This document shows positions 8,911 through 16,848 of a stretch of 33,258 bases of DNA, in pieces (the stretch's first letter is position 1; the number at the start of each line of letters is the position of its first letter). The notes beneath the pieces were generated by a model. It saw only the letters and a list, made by a program, of their open reading frames with translations. It was not told where the DNA came from and searched no databases. Origin of the DNA: Acidobacteriaceae bacterium (GTDB lineage: Bacteria > Acidobacteriota > Terriglobia > Bryobacterales > Bryobacteraceae); assembly GCA_020247055.1 (NCBI GenBank), contig JADCJL010000260.1:1-33258 (forward strand), read 5' to 3'. Made by a program: the position numbers and the translations under genes.

Positions 8911-9030
8911 TCAGAAAGCATCTCTCCCCATACAGTTCTGATAGGCTGATCTTTTGATGACCAAGCGCACCACGCATTGTCGCAGCGCAGAAACGGGGCT
9001 CCCACCCGCGGCCCGCGGGCGCGGAAACGG

Positions 9031-10563
9031 ATGACGACGATCTGCATCCGGCACACCGAACTGCCCGGCACCTCCCGGCTGTTTGCCGATCTGGTCTATC
9101 ACTATGACCGCGTAGCGCCGTTCTACGCCCACGCCCCGTACGATCCGGCCTCGTTTGCCGCCGCCGCGCGGCAGATCCAATATCCCGTCGAGCGCCGTGC
9201 CGCCCTGGTCGCCGCCCTGGCCGAACAGAATCCCGGCAATTCGTCGCTGGCCGTACTGGCCCGCCCGGACGCCGTCGCCGTCGTCACCGGCCAGCAGGTG
9301 GGCCTGTTCTCCGGTCCCTGCTATTCGATCTTCAAGGCGCTATCGGCCATCCGGCTGGCCGAACACTTAACGGCGCAGGGCCTTCCGGCCGTGCCCGTCT
9401 TCTGGCTCGCCACCGAAGATCACGATCTCGTCGAAATCAACCAGGCCTGGGTCTTCAACGCCGCGCACGAGGTGGTAGGGCTGAAGACGGCGGCCGTCAA
9501 TCCGCTGGGCGGCCCCGTGGGGCCGATCCCCGTGGGTGAGGCGCCGCTCGATGAGTTGGCCGCCGCCTTGGCCGGGCTGCCCTACGCCGACGAAGTGATG
9601 GCCATGGTGCGGGAGTGCTACGTGCCCGGGGCCACCTTCGGAGGAGCGTTCCGCGCCTTGGCGCAAAAGCTGCTGGCCCGGTGGCCGATCCTCTTTCTCG
9701 ATCCGCTCGCCCCCGCCATCCGCGCCATCGGCGCTCCGCTGCTTGAACAGGCTGTCGCCCGGGCGCCGGAGTTGAATGCCGCGCTGCTCGAACGCAACGC
9801 GGAGCTCGCCGCGGCCGGTTATCATTCCCAGGTGCACGTAGAAGCCGGCAGCTCGCTGCTGTTTTCGCTCGCCGGAGGCCGCCGCACACCGTGGAAGGGT
9901 GAAGCGGTGGAACCGGCCCTGCTTTCGCCCAACGCCCTGCTGCGCCCCGTGCTGCAGGACTACCTGCTGCCCACGGTCGCCTACTTCGGCGGCCCGGCCG
10001 AGCTGGCCTACTTCGCCCAGTCGCAGGTTCTCTACCAGCGCCTCCTTGGCCGCATGCCCGTTATGCTCCACCGCGCCGGCTTCACCCTGCTCGACGACCG
10101 CACAGCGAAGATCCTCTCCCGCTACGGCCTCAGCGTGACGGATACCCTGATTCACGAAACCGGCTTGCGGGAGCGCCTCGCCGCGAAACTCATCCCGCCC
10201 GGCATCACCGAGAAGGTCGCCGGCCTGCGCGCGAATCTGAGCCAGGAGGTGGAGACGCTCTTCGCCGAAGTCCGCGCCCTCGACCCCACGCTCGAAAAGG
10301 TCCTCGCCACAGGCCGGGTCAAAATGCTCTATCAACTCGAAAAGATGGAGCGCAAAACCGCCCGCCAGGCGCTGCGCCGCGACGAACAGGCCCAGCGGCA
10401 GGCCGCTTATCTGCACCACAGCCTCTACCCGCACCGCCACCTGCAGGAGCGCTTCTACAGCGTGCTGCCGTTCCTCGCTCAGCATGGCCCGGATCTGATC
10501 GAGCGCATCTACGCGCACGTTGAAGTGGCCTGCCCGGATCACCAGGTGCTTCCGATACACTAG
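9031..10563 (+). CDS. bshC: Bacillithiol biosynthesis cysteine-adding enzyme BshC
   Basis: This 510-residue protein matches BshC, proposed to add cysteine to glucosaminyl-malate in the last step of bacillithiol synthesis. Recognisable segments are VVTGQQVGLFSGPCYSIFK, the following PVFWLATEDHDLVEIN, GPAELAYFAQSQVLY and MLHRAGFTLLDDRT, with a coiled-coil-like helical region near residues 390-460 (EVETLFAEVRALDPTLEKV and after). The length is slightly below the usual 530-540. The ATG at 9031 was chosen over an upstream TTG (8977) because the added residues are low-complexity and basic. Other bsh genes are not in the window. The divergent neighbour is cyaY, an iron-sulfur protein factor, which fits a thiol/iron theme. 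Confidence 0.93.
   Translation: MTTICIRHTELPGTSRLFADLVYHYDRVAPFYAHAPYDPASFAAAARQIQYPVERRAALVAALAEQNPGNSSLAVLARPDAVAVVTGQQVGLFSGPCYSIFKALSAIRLAEHLTAQGLPAVPVFWLATEDHDLVEINQAWVFNAAHEVVGLKTAAVNPLGGPVGPIPVGEAPLDELAAALAGLPYADEVMAMVRECYVPGATFGGAFRALAQKLLARWPILFLDPLAPAIRAIGAPLLEQAVARAPELNAALLERNAELAAAGYHSQVHVEAGSSLLFSLAGGRRTPWKGEAVEPALLSPNALLRPVLQDYLLPTVAYFGGPAELAYFAQSQVLYQRLLGRMPVMLHRAGFTLLDDRTAKILSRYGLSVTDTLIHETGLRERLAAKLIPPGITEKVAGLRANLSQEVETLFAEVRALDPTLEKVLATGRVKMLYQLEKMERKTARQALRRDEQAQRQAAYLHHSLYPHRHLQERFYSVLPFLAQHGPDLIERIYAHVEVACPDHQVLPIH
10556..10561 (+). promoter_or_regulatory. Candidate -10 (TACACT) for a leaderless HpcH/HpaI aldolase transcript
   Basis: TACACT ends 6 bases before the ATG at 10568 and overlaps the last codon and the first base of the bshC stop codon. 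No Shine-Dalgarno sequence is visible before the ATG. It could produce a separate leaderless transcript inside what otherwise looks like a two-gene operon. Confidence 0.4.
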
Positions 10564-10567
10564 CGCC

Positions 10568-11335
10568 ATGCGCTTGAACTCTGTGAAGCAGGCCCTGCGG
10601 GCCGGCCAGACCGTCCTCGGCACCTCCTACGGACAGCTCCGCGACCCCGAGATCGCCCGCATCCTCAAAGCTGCCGGATTCGACTACGCCTATCTCGACG
10701 GCGAGCACGGCTGCTTCGGCGTCGAAACCCAGCAGGACATCTGCCGCGTGGCCGCTCTGTGCGGCCTGACGATCTTTGCCCGCGTGGCCGACATGCAGTA
10801 CGACCTCATCGCCCGCTCGCTCGATTGCGGCGCCGATGGCATTATCTTTCCGCGCGTTGAATCGCCGGAGCTGCTCGCGCAGGCCGTCAGCTGGTGCAAG
10901 TTCCCGCCGGTGGGCATCCGCGGCTTCGGCCTCACCGCCATGCAGAACAACTACGAGAACGTTACGATTCCCGAGGTGATGACGCACCGCAACGAGAACG
11001 GCATGGTGATTCTGCAGATTGAGACCAAGCGGGCTCTCGACGCCCGCGAGGAGCTGCTCGCGGTGCCGGGCATCGATGTCGTCATGGTCGGGCCGGTAGA
11101 CCTATCGATCTCGCTCGGCGTGCCGGGCCAGTTCGATCACCCGGCCATGGAAGCGGCCTTCGAGGCCATCCGCGAGACGTGCGACGCCAAGGGCATCGCC
11201 CCGGGCCTGCAGGCCCGCAACCTGGCGCTTTCGTCGAAATGGCGCCATCGGGGCTACCGCTTCCTCGGAACCGCCTCGGAATGGTCCATGATGCTCGAGA
11301 AGGGCAAAGAGATCGTAGCCGCGCTACGAACTTAG
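10568..11335 (+). CDS. HpcH/HpaI-type class II aldolase / citrate lyase family protein
   Basis: This 255-residue protein belongs to the 2-keto-3-deoxy-L-rhamnonate/HpaI aldolase family. It has the catalytic histidine in LDGEHGCFG (H47), an R-containing segment FARVADMQYD, the metal-site glutamate in MVILQIET (E152), and GPVDLSISLG with the second metal ligand (D178). Members cleave 2-keto-3-deoxy acids to pyruvate plus an aldehyde using a divalent metal. The substrate cannot be read from the sequence. The ATG at 10568 was chosen because the family's N-terminus starts here (MRLNSVKQALRAGQ); the longer frame would overlap bshC by 44 bases. The gene ends 4 bases before the 3' end of the oppositely oriented tRNA-Leu. 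Confidence 0.9.
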   Translation: MRLNSVKQALRAGQTVLGTSYGQLRDPEIARILKAAGFDYAYLDGEHGCFGVETQQDICRVAALCGLTIFARVADMQYDLIARSLDCGADGIIFPRVESPELLAQAVSWCKFPPVGIRGFGLTAMQNNYENVTIPEVMTHRNENGMVILQIETKRALDAREELLAVPGIDVVMVGPVDLSISLGVPGQFDHPAMEAAFEAIRETCDAKGIAPGLQARNLALSSKWRHRGYRFLGTASEWSMMLEKGKEIVAALRT

Positions 11336-11339
11336 TCGA

Positions 11340-11428
11340 TGGTGCCGAAGGTGGGAGTCGAACCCACATGGGGAGTGAACCCCGGCAGATTTTGAGTCTG
11401 CTGTGTATACCAGTTCCACCACTTCGGC
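11340..11428 (-). tRNA. tRNA-Leu (anticodon CAA)
   Basis: Read on the minus strand, the acceptor stem GCCGAAG (5' end at 11428) pairs with CTTCGGC followed by an encoded ACCA (3' end at 11340). The anticodon stem GCAGA/TCTGC encloses the loop CTCAAAA, giving anticodon CAA for codon UUG. The T-arm GTGGG-TTCGACT-CCCAC is perfect. A long variable arm (GGGG-TTCACT-CCCC) shows a class II tRNA and agrees with leucine. The 89-base gene includes the CCA end. Confidence 0.97.
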
Positions 11429-11440
11429 CCTGACCCTGTC

Positions 11441-11446
11441 AGTATA
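11441..11446 (-). promoter_or_regulatory. Candidate -10 (TATACT) of tRNA-Leu
   Basis: TATACT on the minus strand lies 12 bases upstream of the tRNA 5' end. On the plus strand the overlapping bases read TATAAC, 5 bases before the ATG at 11454, so divergent promoters may share this spot. No convincing -35 is seen for either. Confidence 0.45.
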
Positions 11447-11453
11447 ACAGCAG

Positions 11454-11897
11454 ATGGCTCCTTTGTTCGATAGTCAGGATCTGGTGAATCAACTCGCGCT
11501 CCTCGCCGAGCCCCGGCTGCGGCAACTGCTGCGCCTCGGCTCGGCTCGCCACGTCTACGATCCCCACCCCGGCCTGCCCGGCTCGAAGTACTTTGCCGCA
11601 GAGGGCGAAGTCCTCCTCAGCGGCTTCGCGCGCGCCGTCGAGCCCTATCAGAACATCGAACGCTTCCTGGCCCGCGAAAAGGCCGTCTCCTTCCTCGTCG
11701 AACCAGGACTGCTGCCCATCGCCAAAGCCATCGCCGCCGAAGCTCGCGGCCGCCGGCTCCTCGTCACCAGAAAGCCCGCGCCCCGGCCTACCGACCAGGG
11801 CGCCACCGCTCATCTTCCCGGCATCGGAGTCCGGCTGCTGCTCCACACCGGACCGGAAACCACGCTAACTTGGGAGTGCCTCTACGGCGCTCTATAG
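11454..11897 (+). CDS. Protein of unknown function, 147 residues
   Basis: I do not recognise this soluble protein. It has no signal peptide. It begins with a helical segment (LVNQLALLAEPRLRQLLRLG), then HVYDPHPGLPGSKYFAAEGEV, IERFLAREKAVSFLVEPGLLPIAKAIAAEA and a C-terminal hydrophobic stretch GVRLLLHTGPETTLTWECLYG. Strong GC bias at third codon positions on this strand, and a low-complexity, glycine-rich antisense frame, support the plus strand as coding. Its 3' end overlaps that of the DUF1552 gene on the other strand by 6 bases. It begins 25 bases from the 5' end of tRNA-Leu and has no Shine-Dalgarno sequence. Confidence 0.7.
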   Translation: MAPLFDSQDLVNQLALLAEPRLRQLLRLGSARHVYDPHPGLPGSKYFAAEGEVLLSGFARAVEPYQNIERFLAREKAVSFLVEPGLLPIAKAIAAEARGRRLLVTRKPAPRPTDQGATAHLPGIGVRLLLHTGPETTLTWECLYGAL

Positions 11898-13250
11898 CTC
11901 CGTCAGGTGCTCCACCTTGCCGGTCGAGTCGCCAATCCGCTCCGGCTGCACCCCGACGTTATCCAGCATCGTCAGGAACAGGTTCGTCATCGGCGTGCCC
12001 TTCTTGAACCGCACGTGCCGGCCCCCGTGGATCTTGCCGCCGCCGCCGCCCGCCAGAATCGTCGGCAGGTTCAGATGCTCGTGCTTGTTGCCGTCGCTGA
12101 TGCTGCTGCCGTAAACCACCATCGAATTGTCGAGCAGCGTACCCTCGCCATCCTTGGCGCCCTTCAACTTGCCGAGGAACTGACTGAACATCGCCACGTG
12201 GTGCTGGTCGATCCGTTGCAGCCGGTCGATCTTCGACGGGTCGTTGAAGTGGTGCGACAGCCCGTGGTGCGCGTCCGGTACCCCGATCGAACGATAAGTC
12301 CGGTTGCCGCCCTCGCGCCCAATCATGAACGTCACAATCCTCGTCAAATCGGCCTGGAACGCCACCGTCACCAGATCAAACATCAACTGAATATGCTCTT
12401 CGAACGTCGGCGGCACCCCCGACGGCCGGTCGAGCGCCGGAATCGAAGCCGCCCGTTCGTTCGGCTCCTCGCTCTTCTGAATCTTCCGCTCAATCTCGCG
12501 GACCGCCTCCATGTACTCGCCCAGCTTGCGCTTATCGGAGGCCCCGAGCTGCATACCCAGGCGCGCGGCGTCCTCGCGGACGAAATCGAGAATGCTGCGG
12601 TCCTGCCGGGCCCGCGCGGCGCGCGCCGCCGGGTCGGTGGAGTCGCCATCGCCAAACAGCCGTTCAAACACCGCTCGCGGATTGATCTCGGGCGGCATCG
12701 GCGTGCTCGGCGACCGCCAGGAGACCGTGTTGCTGTACGCGCAGCTGTAGCCGCTGTCGCAGTTGCCCACCATACGGGCATCTTCGAGCGCGATCTCGAG
12801 CGAAGGCAGCAGCGTCCGCCCGCCCACCTCTTTGGCCGCCACCTGGTCCACCGAGACGCCGGCCTGGATGTCGGCCCCCTGCGTCTTCTTGGGATGCACC
12901 CCGGTCAGCCACGTGGCGCCCGCGCGGGCGTGGTCGCCGGCGCCGTCGCCGAGCGCCTGGCCGTTGTAGTGATCAAGGCCGGAGAGCACGAGCAGATCGT
13001 TGCGGTAAGGCGCGAGCGACTGCAGGGTCTTGGTGAACTCAAACCCCTTGCCTTCGGCGCCTGGAGTCCAGTGGTTCATGATGATCCCGTTCGGCACGTA
13101 ACAGAACGCCATGCGCACGGCCGGCGCGGCTGCCGTGCGCGCCGCGTGGGTCAGCGCCGGCACCATCGCATCGAAAAGCGGCAAACCGAGCGCGGCGCCA
13201 AACCCGCGCAGCATGGTGCGGCGATCGAGAGACTTCTTGGTGAGGATCAT
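11892..13250 (-). CDS. DUF1552 (HXXSHH) family exported protein, copy B
   Basis: This 452-residue paralogue of the gene at 831-2153 has a twin-arginine-like signal (LDRRTMLRGFGAALGLPLFDAM), the YVPNGIIMNHW segment and the family motif HHGLSHH at about 328-334. Its start overlaps the upstream DUF1592 stop as ATGA. The two copies share layout and conserved blocks (GVSVDQ, LLPSLEL/LLPSLEI, RIATFMFG/RIVTFMIG) but are clearly divergent overall. That suggests old paralogues, or cassettes with separate substrates, rather than a recent duplication. The function of the family is unknown; export and pairing with a haem-binding protein suggest a periplasmic redox or hydrolytic complex. Confidence 0.93.
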   Translation of the reverse strand: MILTKKSLDRRTMLRGFGAALGLPLFDAMVPALTHAARTAAAPAVRMAFCYVPNGIIMNHWTPGAEGKGFEFTKTLQSLAPYRNDLLVLSGLDHYNGQALGDGAGDHARAGATWLTGVHPKKTQGADIQAGVSVDQVAAKEVGGRTLLPSLEIALEDARMVGNCDSGYSCAYSNTVSWRSPSTPMPPEINPRAVFERLFGDGDSTDPAARAARARQDRSILDFVREDAARLGMQLGASDKRKLGEYMEAVREIERKIQKSEEPNERAASIPALDRPSGVPPTFEEHIQLMFDLVTVAFQADLTRIVTFMIGREGGNRTYRSIGVPDAHHGLSHHFNDPSKIDRLQRIDQHHVAMFSQFLGKLKGAKDGEGTLLDNSMVVYGSSISDGNKHEHLNLPTILAGGGGGKIHGGRHVRFKKGTPMTNLFLTMLDNVGVQPERIGDSTGKVEHLTEL

Positions 13251-15499
13251 CGTTCCGGACTCCTTCTCATCTGAAATGGTACGCTGTTGACCAGCGCGTT
13301 GACCAGCGCCGAGAACTGGTAGCCGCCTCGCGCCGTTTCCCGGCGGATCTGGCGAACGGCCGGCATGTCGTAGTGTTCCAGGCCCCGGCCCAGCGCGTAC
13401 GTTAATAGCTTTTCGGTCAAACAGTCGACAAATTCATCCTGACGCTCGGAGAGAATCCGCTTCAGGTCGCCGGGTCCATTTAGCATCACCCCGCCCGGCA
13501 GTGCGCCGGAGGCGTCAATCTTCGCCCCGCCCTCTTCGGCGCGGAAGCGCCCGGTGGCGTCGTAGTTTTCGAGCGCAAACCCCAGCGGATCCAGCCGGTC
13601 GTGACAGGAGGCGCAGGCGGCCTTGGCCCGGTGCGCCTGCAGCGCCGCGCGCAAGTCCTTGGCTGAGCCGTTGGCGCTGTCGGCCAGGTCCGGGATGTCG
13701 GGCGGCGGCGGGGGCGGCGGCGCGCCCACGATGTTTTCAAGGATCCATTTGCCGCGCAGCACGGGCGAGGTGCGCGTCGGATAAGAAGTCACCGTCAGGA
13801 TGCTGCCGTGCGAAAGCAACCCGCCCCGCTCGGGATTCGTCAGCGCGACACGGCGGAAGTAGCTGCCCCGCACCCCCGGCACCCCGTAATGCCGCGCCAG
13901 GCGTTCGTTCAAAAACGTGTAGTCGGCGTTGAGGAAGTCGGTCACCCGGCGGTCCTCCCGGACAATGTAGCCAAAAAACAGCTCGGTCTCTTTCTGCAGC
14001 GCCGACCGCAGCGAATCGTCAAACTGCGGATACTTCTCCGGATCCGGGCGCCAGGAGGGGATGTTGCGCAGGTGCAGCCACTGGCCGGCGAAGTTGTCGA
14101 CGAGCGCCTTGGCCTTGGGGTCGGCGAGCATACGCCGAACCTGCGCGGCCAGCGCGGGCCGCAACCGCTTCTGTTCGGCCAGCCGCAGCAACTCCTCATC
14201 GGGCAGCGAACTCCACAGGAAGAACGACAGCCGGGAGGCCAGTTCGAGGTCACTCACCTTCGACACCGCCGCCGGCCCGTTGGTCTCCATTCGGAACAGG
14301 AAGTTGGGGGATACCAGAATGCCCCGCAGCGCCATTTCGAGGCCCGCGTCGAACGAGCCGGCTCCGGCGTAGAGCCGCTTGAGCGGCGCCAGATCAGCGT
14401 TGGTTACCGGGCGGCGGTAAGCCCGCCGGGCCAGGTTGGCCAGAATGCGGTCCGCGCATGCCGCCGTCTTTTCGGCGCACAGCAGGATGCGCCGCCGGCT
14501 CGGGGTATCGCTCGCGCCTTTGGGTTGAAACGGGCCGCCAATCAGCACATACTCAAGCTGCGTCAGCGACGGTGGCGGCCCCGCGAAGCGGTTGCCCGCC
14601 GTGCCCGCGGTCGTCTCCGGCCGGGCTGACTCGGTGAGAAAGGCGGCCCCGATCTCGTGGAAGCCCGCCTTCAGGGTCAGGGGCACTTCGAAGTTGCGGC
14701 TGGCCTGCGACTCCTCGGCGTTGCTGTAGACGGTGTCGATCAGCTTCCACCGCGCGCCATCGAGCCGCACGTCGAGCTTGGCGGCGGGCAGCGTCGGGTC
14801 GGGATTGCCGCGGACGCGTACCGTCACCACGTAGTCGCCATCGACGGGGAAGTAATGGCGGATCGCCATCCCGCTCCGGACCGAGAGCGGCAGCGCCTCG
14901 CCCGAGTCGGAAGCCCCCGGCCGCGCAAAGGTGTACTTCTCGACGACCGGCGTCAGCTTCATCGTGCCGAGCGCCTGCCGCACGACGCGGCGGGCCGTGG
15001 CCATATATTTTTCCATCAGCAGCGGCGAGACGGTCAGCACCGAGCCGATGTTGTCAAACCCGTAGCCGGAGTCGTCGGCCGGCAGGCTGGCGGCGTGATC
15101 GAGGTCGAGGTCGAACAGGTCGCGCACCGCGCTCGTGTATTCGGCCCGGTTCAATCGATGTACGGTGGGGGTGCCGGGGTTGGGGAACCGGCGGATGTTC
15201 TCATCGAGGCGCGTTTCAAGCCACCCCGCTAGGGCCGTATTGGCCTCCGGCTTCGGCCGCGGCAGTCCCTTGGGCGGCATCTCGCCGGTCTTGAGCTTGC
15301 GCAGCACCTTTTCGAGCTTGCCGGCGTGGGCCGTTAGGTCTGTGGTGGTCACCCCGTCGAGGGAGAAGCCTGCCGTGCGGCTCTGATCGTTATGACAGCC
15401 CTGACAGTACTGCCGGAGCGCCGTTTGCACGGTGGCGGCGTCTTGCGCCAAGACGGCGGAGGCGGCGAGAAGAAGCGAAGAAAAGAGACGCGGCATCAC
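13247..15499 (-). CDS. DUF1592 domain-containing cytochrome-like exported protein with a beta-sandwich insert, copy B
   Basis: This 750-residue protein has a signal peptide (MPRLFSSLLLAASAVLA), haem motif CQGCH at 32-36, a DUF1587-like segment (HRLNRAEYTSAVRDLF, about 114-175), DUF1595/DUF1592/DUF1588 regions (about 345-650, with a proline run at 594-600 and CASCH at 629-633) and a DUF1585 C-terminus. Between about 190 and 320 it has an insert absent from copy A, with segments such as GDYVVTVRVRG, LDVRLDGARWKLID and LKAGFHEIGAAFL. This looks like a carbohydrate-binding-type beta-sandwich. The start is GTG followed directly by ATG (15496); either may be used. The gene is divergent from an ankyrin-repeat gene. 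Confidence 0.92.
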   Translation of the reverse strand: MMPRLFSSLLLAASAVLAQDAATVQTALRQYCQGCHNDQSRTAGFSLDGVTTTDLTAHAGKLEKVLRKLKTGEMPPKGLPRPKPEANTALAGWLETRLDENIRRFPNPGTPTVHRLNRAEYTSAVRDLFDLDLDHAASLPADDSGYGFDNIGSVLTVSPLLMEKYMATARRVVRQALGTMKLTPVVEKYTFARPGASDSGEALPLSVRSGMAIRHYFPVDGDYVVTVRVRGNPDPTLPAAKLDVRLDGARWKLIDTVYSNAEESQASRNFEVPLTLKAGFHEIGAAFLTESARPETTAGTAGNRFAGPPPSLTQLEYVLIGGPFQPKGASDTPSRRRILLCAEKTAACADRILANLARRAYRRPVTNADLAPLKRLYAGAGSFDAGLEMALRGILVSPNFLFRMETNGPAAVSKVSDLELASRLSFFLWSSLPDEELLRLAEQKRLRPALAAQVRRMLADPKAKALVDNFAGQWLHLRNIPSWRPDPEKYPQFDDSLRSALQKETELFFGYIVREDRRVTDFLNADYTFLNERLARHYGVPGVRGSYFRRVALTNPERGGLLSHGSILTVTSYPTRTSPVLRGKWILENIVGAPPPPPPPDIPDLADSANGSAKDLRAALQAHRAKAACASCHDRLDPLGFALENYDATGRFRAEEGGAKIDASGALPGGVMLNGPGDLKRILSERQDEFVDCLTEKLLTYALGRGLEHYDMPAVRQIRRETARGGYQFSALVNALVNSVPFQMRRSPER

Positions 15500-15538
15500 A
15501 AATTCGGGGCAAGACTTCCACCAATGTCACAGAAAGAA

Positions 15539-15544
15539 TATCAT
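15539..15544 (+). promoter_or_regulatory. Candidate -10 (TATCAT) for a leaderless ankyrin-protein transcript
   Basis: TATCAT is followed by 6 bases and the ATG at 15551. It supports 15551 over the in-frame ATG at 15524 as the start, because the latter would lie upstream of the inferred transcription start. Confidence 0.45.
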
Positions 15545-15550
15545 TTCTTC

Positions 15551-16834
15551 ATGTTCCTTCCCAAGCGCTTCAGCCTATTGCTCCTATTGCCCATCTGTAT
15601 GGCAGGCGCCGAGGGGAAGCCCGCCGATGAGCGTATCTTTACCGCCGTGCAGAGTGGCGACCAGCGCGCCGTGCTCGCCCTCCTCAAGGCCGGCGTCAAC
15701 GTCAACGCCGCCCGGCCCGACGGTTCGACGCCCCTCAGCTGGGCCGTCAGCCGCGATAACGTCGAAATCACCACCGCCCTGCTGCAGGCCGGCGCCAACC
15801 CGAACGCGGCCGACGAGAACGGCGAAACCCCGCTGACGCTGGCCTGCGCCCAGGGCAATCTGGCCATCGCCCGCCTGCTGCTCAACGCCAAAGCCAACAG
15901 CAGCGTCATCCGCTGGAACGGCGAAACGCCGCTGCACGGCGCCGTCCACTCCGGCAATCTTGAGCTCGTCCGGCTGCTGCTCGAAGGCGGCGCCCCGGCC
16001 AGCCCGCGCGAAGCCCGCCTGGAGCAGACCCCGCTCATGTGGGCCGCCGCCGCCGGCCACGCCGGCATCACGGAGTTGCTGCTGGCCAAGGGTGCCGACC
16101 CCAACGCCAAGTCCAAGAGCGGCTTCACGCCGCTGCTGTTTGCCGCCCAAAAGGGCGACCTCGCTACCGTCAAACTCCTCGTAGCCGCCAAGGCCGACCC
16201 GCTTGCCAAGTCCAAGGACGGCGCCGCCCCCTTCGCCCTCGCCCTGGCCCGCGGGCACGAAGCCGCCGCCCGCTACCTGCTCGATTTCGGCGCCGAGGTG
16301 AACCTGCCCGACACCTCCGGCAACACGCCGGTTCATACCGCCGTCCGGCTCGGTAAAATTGACCTCGTCCGCGACCTCGTCGCCCGCGGCGCCGACCTCA
16401 AGGCCAAAACCACCCGCTCCGGCGTGCAGCGCGGCCCCTTCCGCAGCTTCGGCTTTACCCCCTTCCTGATCGCCGCCGAAGCCGGCGACGTCGCCATGAT
16501 GCGCGAACTCGTTAAACTCGGCGCCGACCCCAAGGCCAAGAGCTCCGATGGGGCCGGCGGCGTCCTCCTCGCGGCCCAGAGCCGGAAGCTCGAAGCCGTG
16601 AAGCTGATGGTGGAGCTCGGCGGCGACGTCAACGAAGAGCGCCCCGGCGGCGGCACCGCCCTGCACATCGCCACCCGCTTCGGCGATAACACGATGATCC
16701 AATACCTCGTCGACCACGGCGGCGACCTGAGCAAAAAAGACCGCTTCGGCCGCGACGTGCTCGGTGAGGCCGAGTTTGAAGCGCCCAAGCCCACCATCGA
16801 ATTCGTCCGGAAGCTCGTCCGGAACAAGCAGTGA
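15551..16834 (+). CDS. Exported ankyrin-repeat protein
   Basis: This 427-residue protein has a Sec signal peptide (MFLPKRFSLLLLLPICMAGA) and then about 11 complete ankyrin repeats plus a partial twelfth, each about 33 residues with the pattern G-TPL-A-G----LLL--GAD-N. The eighth and ninth repeats are separated by a longer loop (TTRSGVQRGPFRSFG). Ankyrin repeats bind other proteins, and a periplasmic location is predicted. An earlier in-frame ATG at 15524 would add nine residues with a glutamate in front of the basic n-region, which is less typical of a signal peptide. The gene is divergent from the DUF1592 copy B and lies just upstream of the sorbosone-dehydrogenase-like gene, so these may serve one exported system. 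Confidence 0.9.
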   Translation: MFLPKRFSLLLLLPICMAGAEGKPADERIFTAVQSGDQRAVLALLKAGVNVNAARPDGSTPLSWAVSRDNVEITTALLQAGANPNAADENGETPLTLACAQGNLAIARLLLNAKANSSVIRWNGETPLHGAVHSGNLELVRLLLEGGAPASPREARLEQTPLMWAAAAGHAGITELLLAKGADPNAKSKSGFTPLLFAAQKGDLATVKLLVAAKADPLAKSKDGAAPFALALARGHEAAARYLLDFGAEVNLPDTSGNTPVHTAVRLGKIDLVRDLVARGADLKAKTTRSGVQRGPFRSFGFTPFLIAAEAGDVAMMRELVKLGADPKAKSSDGAGGVLLAAQSRKLEAVKLMVELGGDVNEERPGGGTALHIATRFGDNTMIQYLVDHGGDLSKKDRFGRDVLGEAEFEAPKPTIEFVRKLVRNKQ

Positions 16835-16840
16835 TAAACT
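16835..16840 (+). promoter_or_regulatory. Candidate -10 (TAAACT) for a leaderless sorbosone-dehydrogenase-like transcript
   Basis: TAAACT follows the ankyrin stop codon directly and lies 8 bases before the ATG at 16849. The intervening bases GCGGGCAT contain no Shine-Dalgarno sequence. Confidence 0.4.
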
Positions 16841-16848
16841 GCGGGCAT

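Noticed and set aside
9367-10623. Long minus-strand open frame opposite bshC
   Set aside because: bshC on the plus strand has clear family motifs; the antisense product is low in hydrophobic core patterns and recognisable as a shadow.
11439-11846. Minus-strand frame of 135 residues opposite the unknown gene at 11454
   Set aside because: It is Gly/Glu/Ala-rich with poor codon bias and would overlap the promoter region of tRNA-Leu; the plus-strand frame has better codon use.
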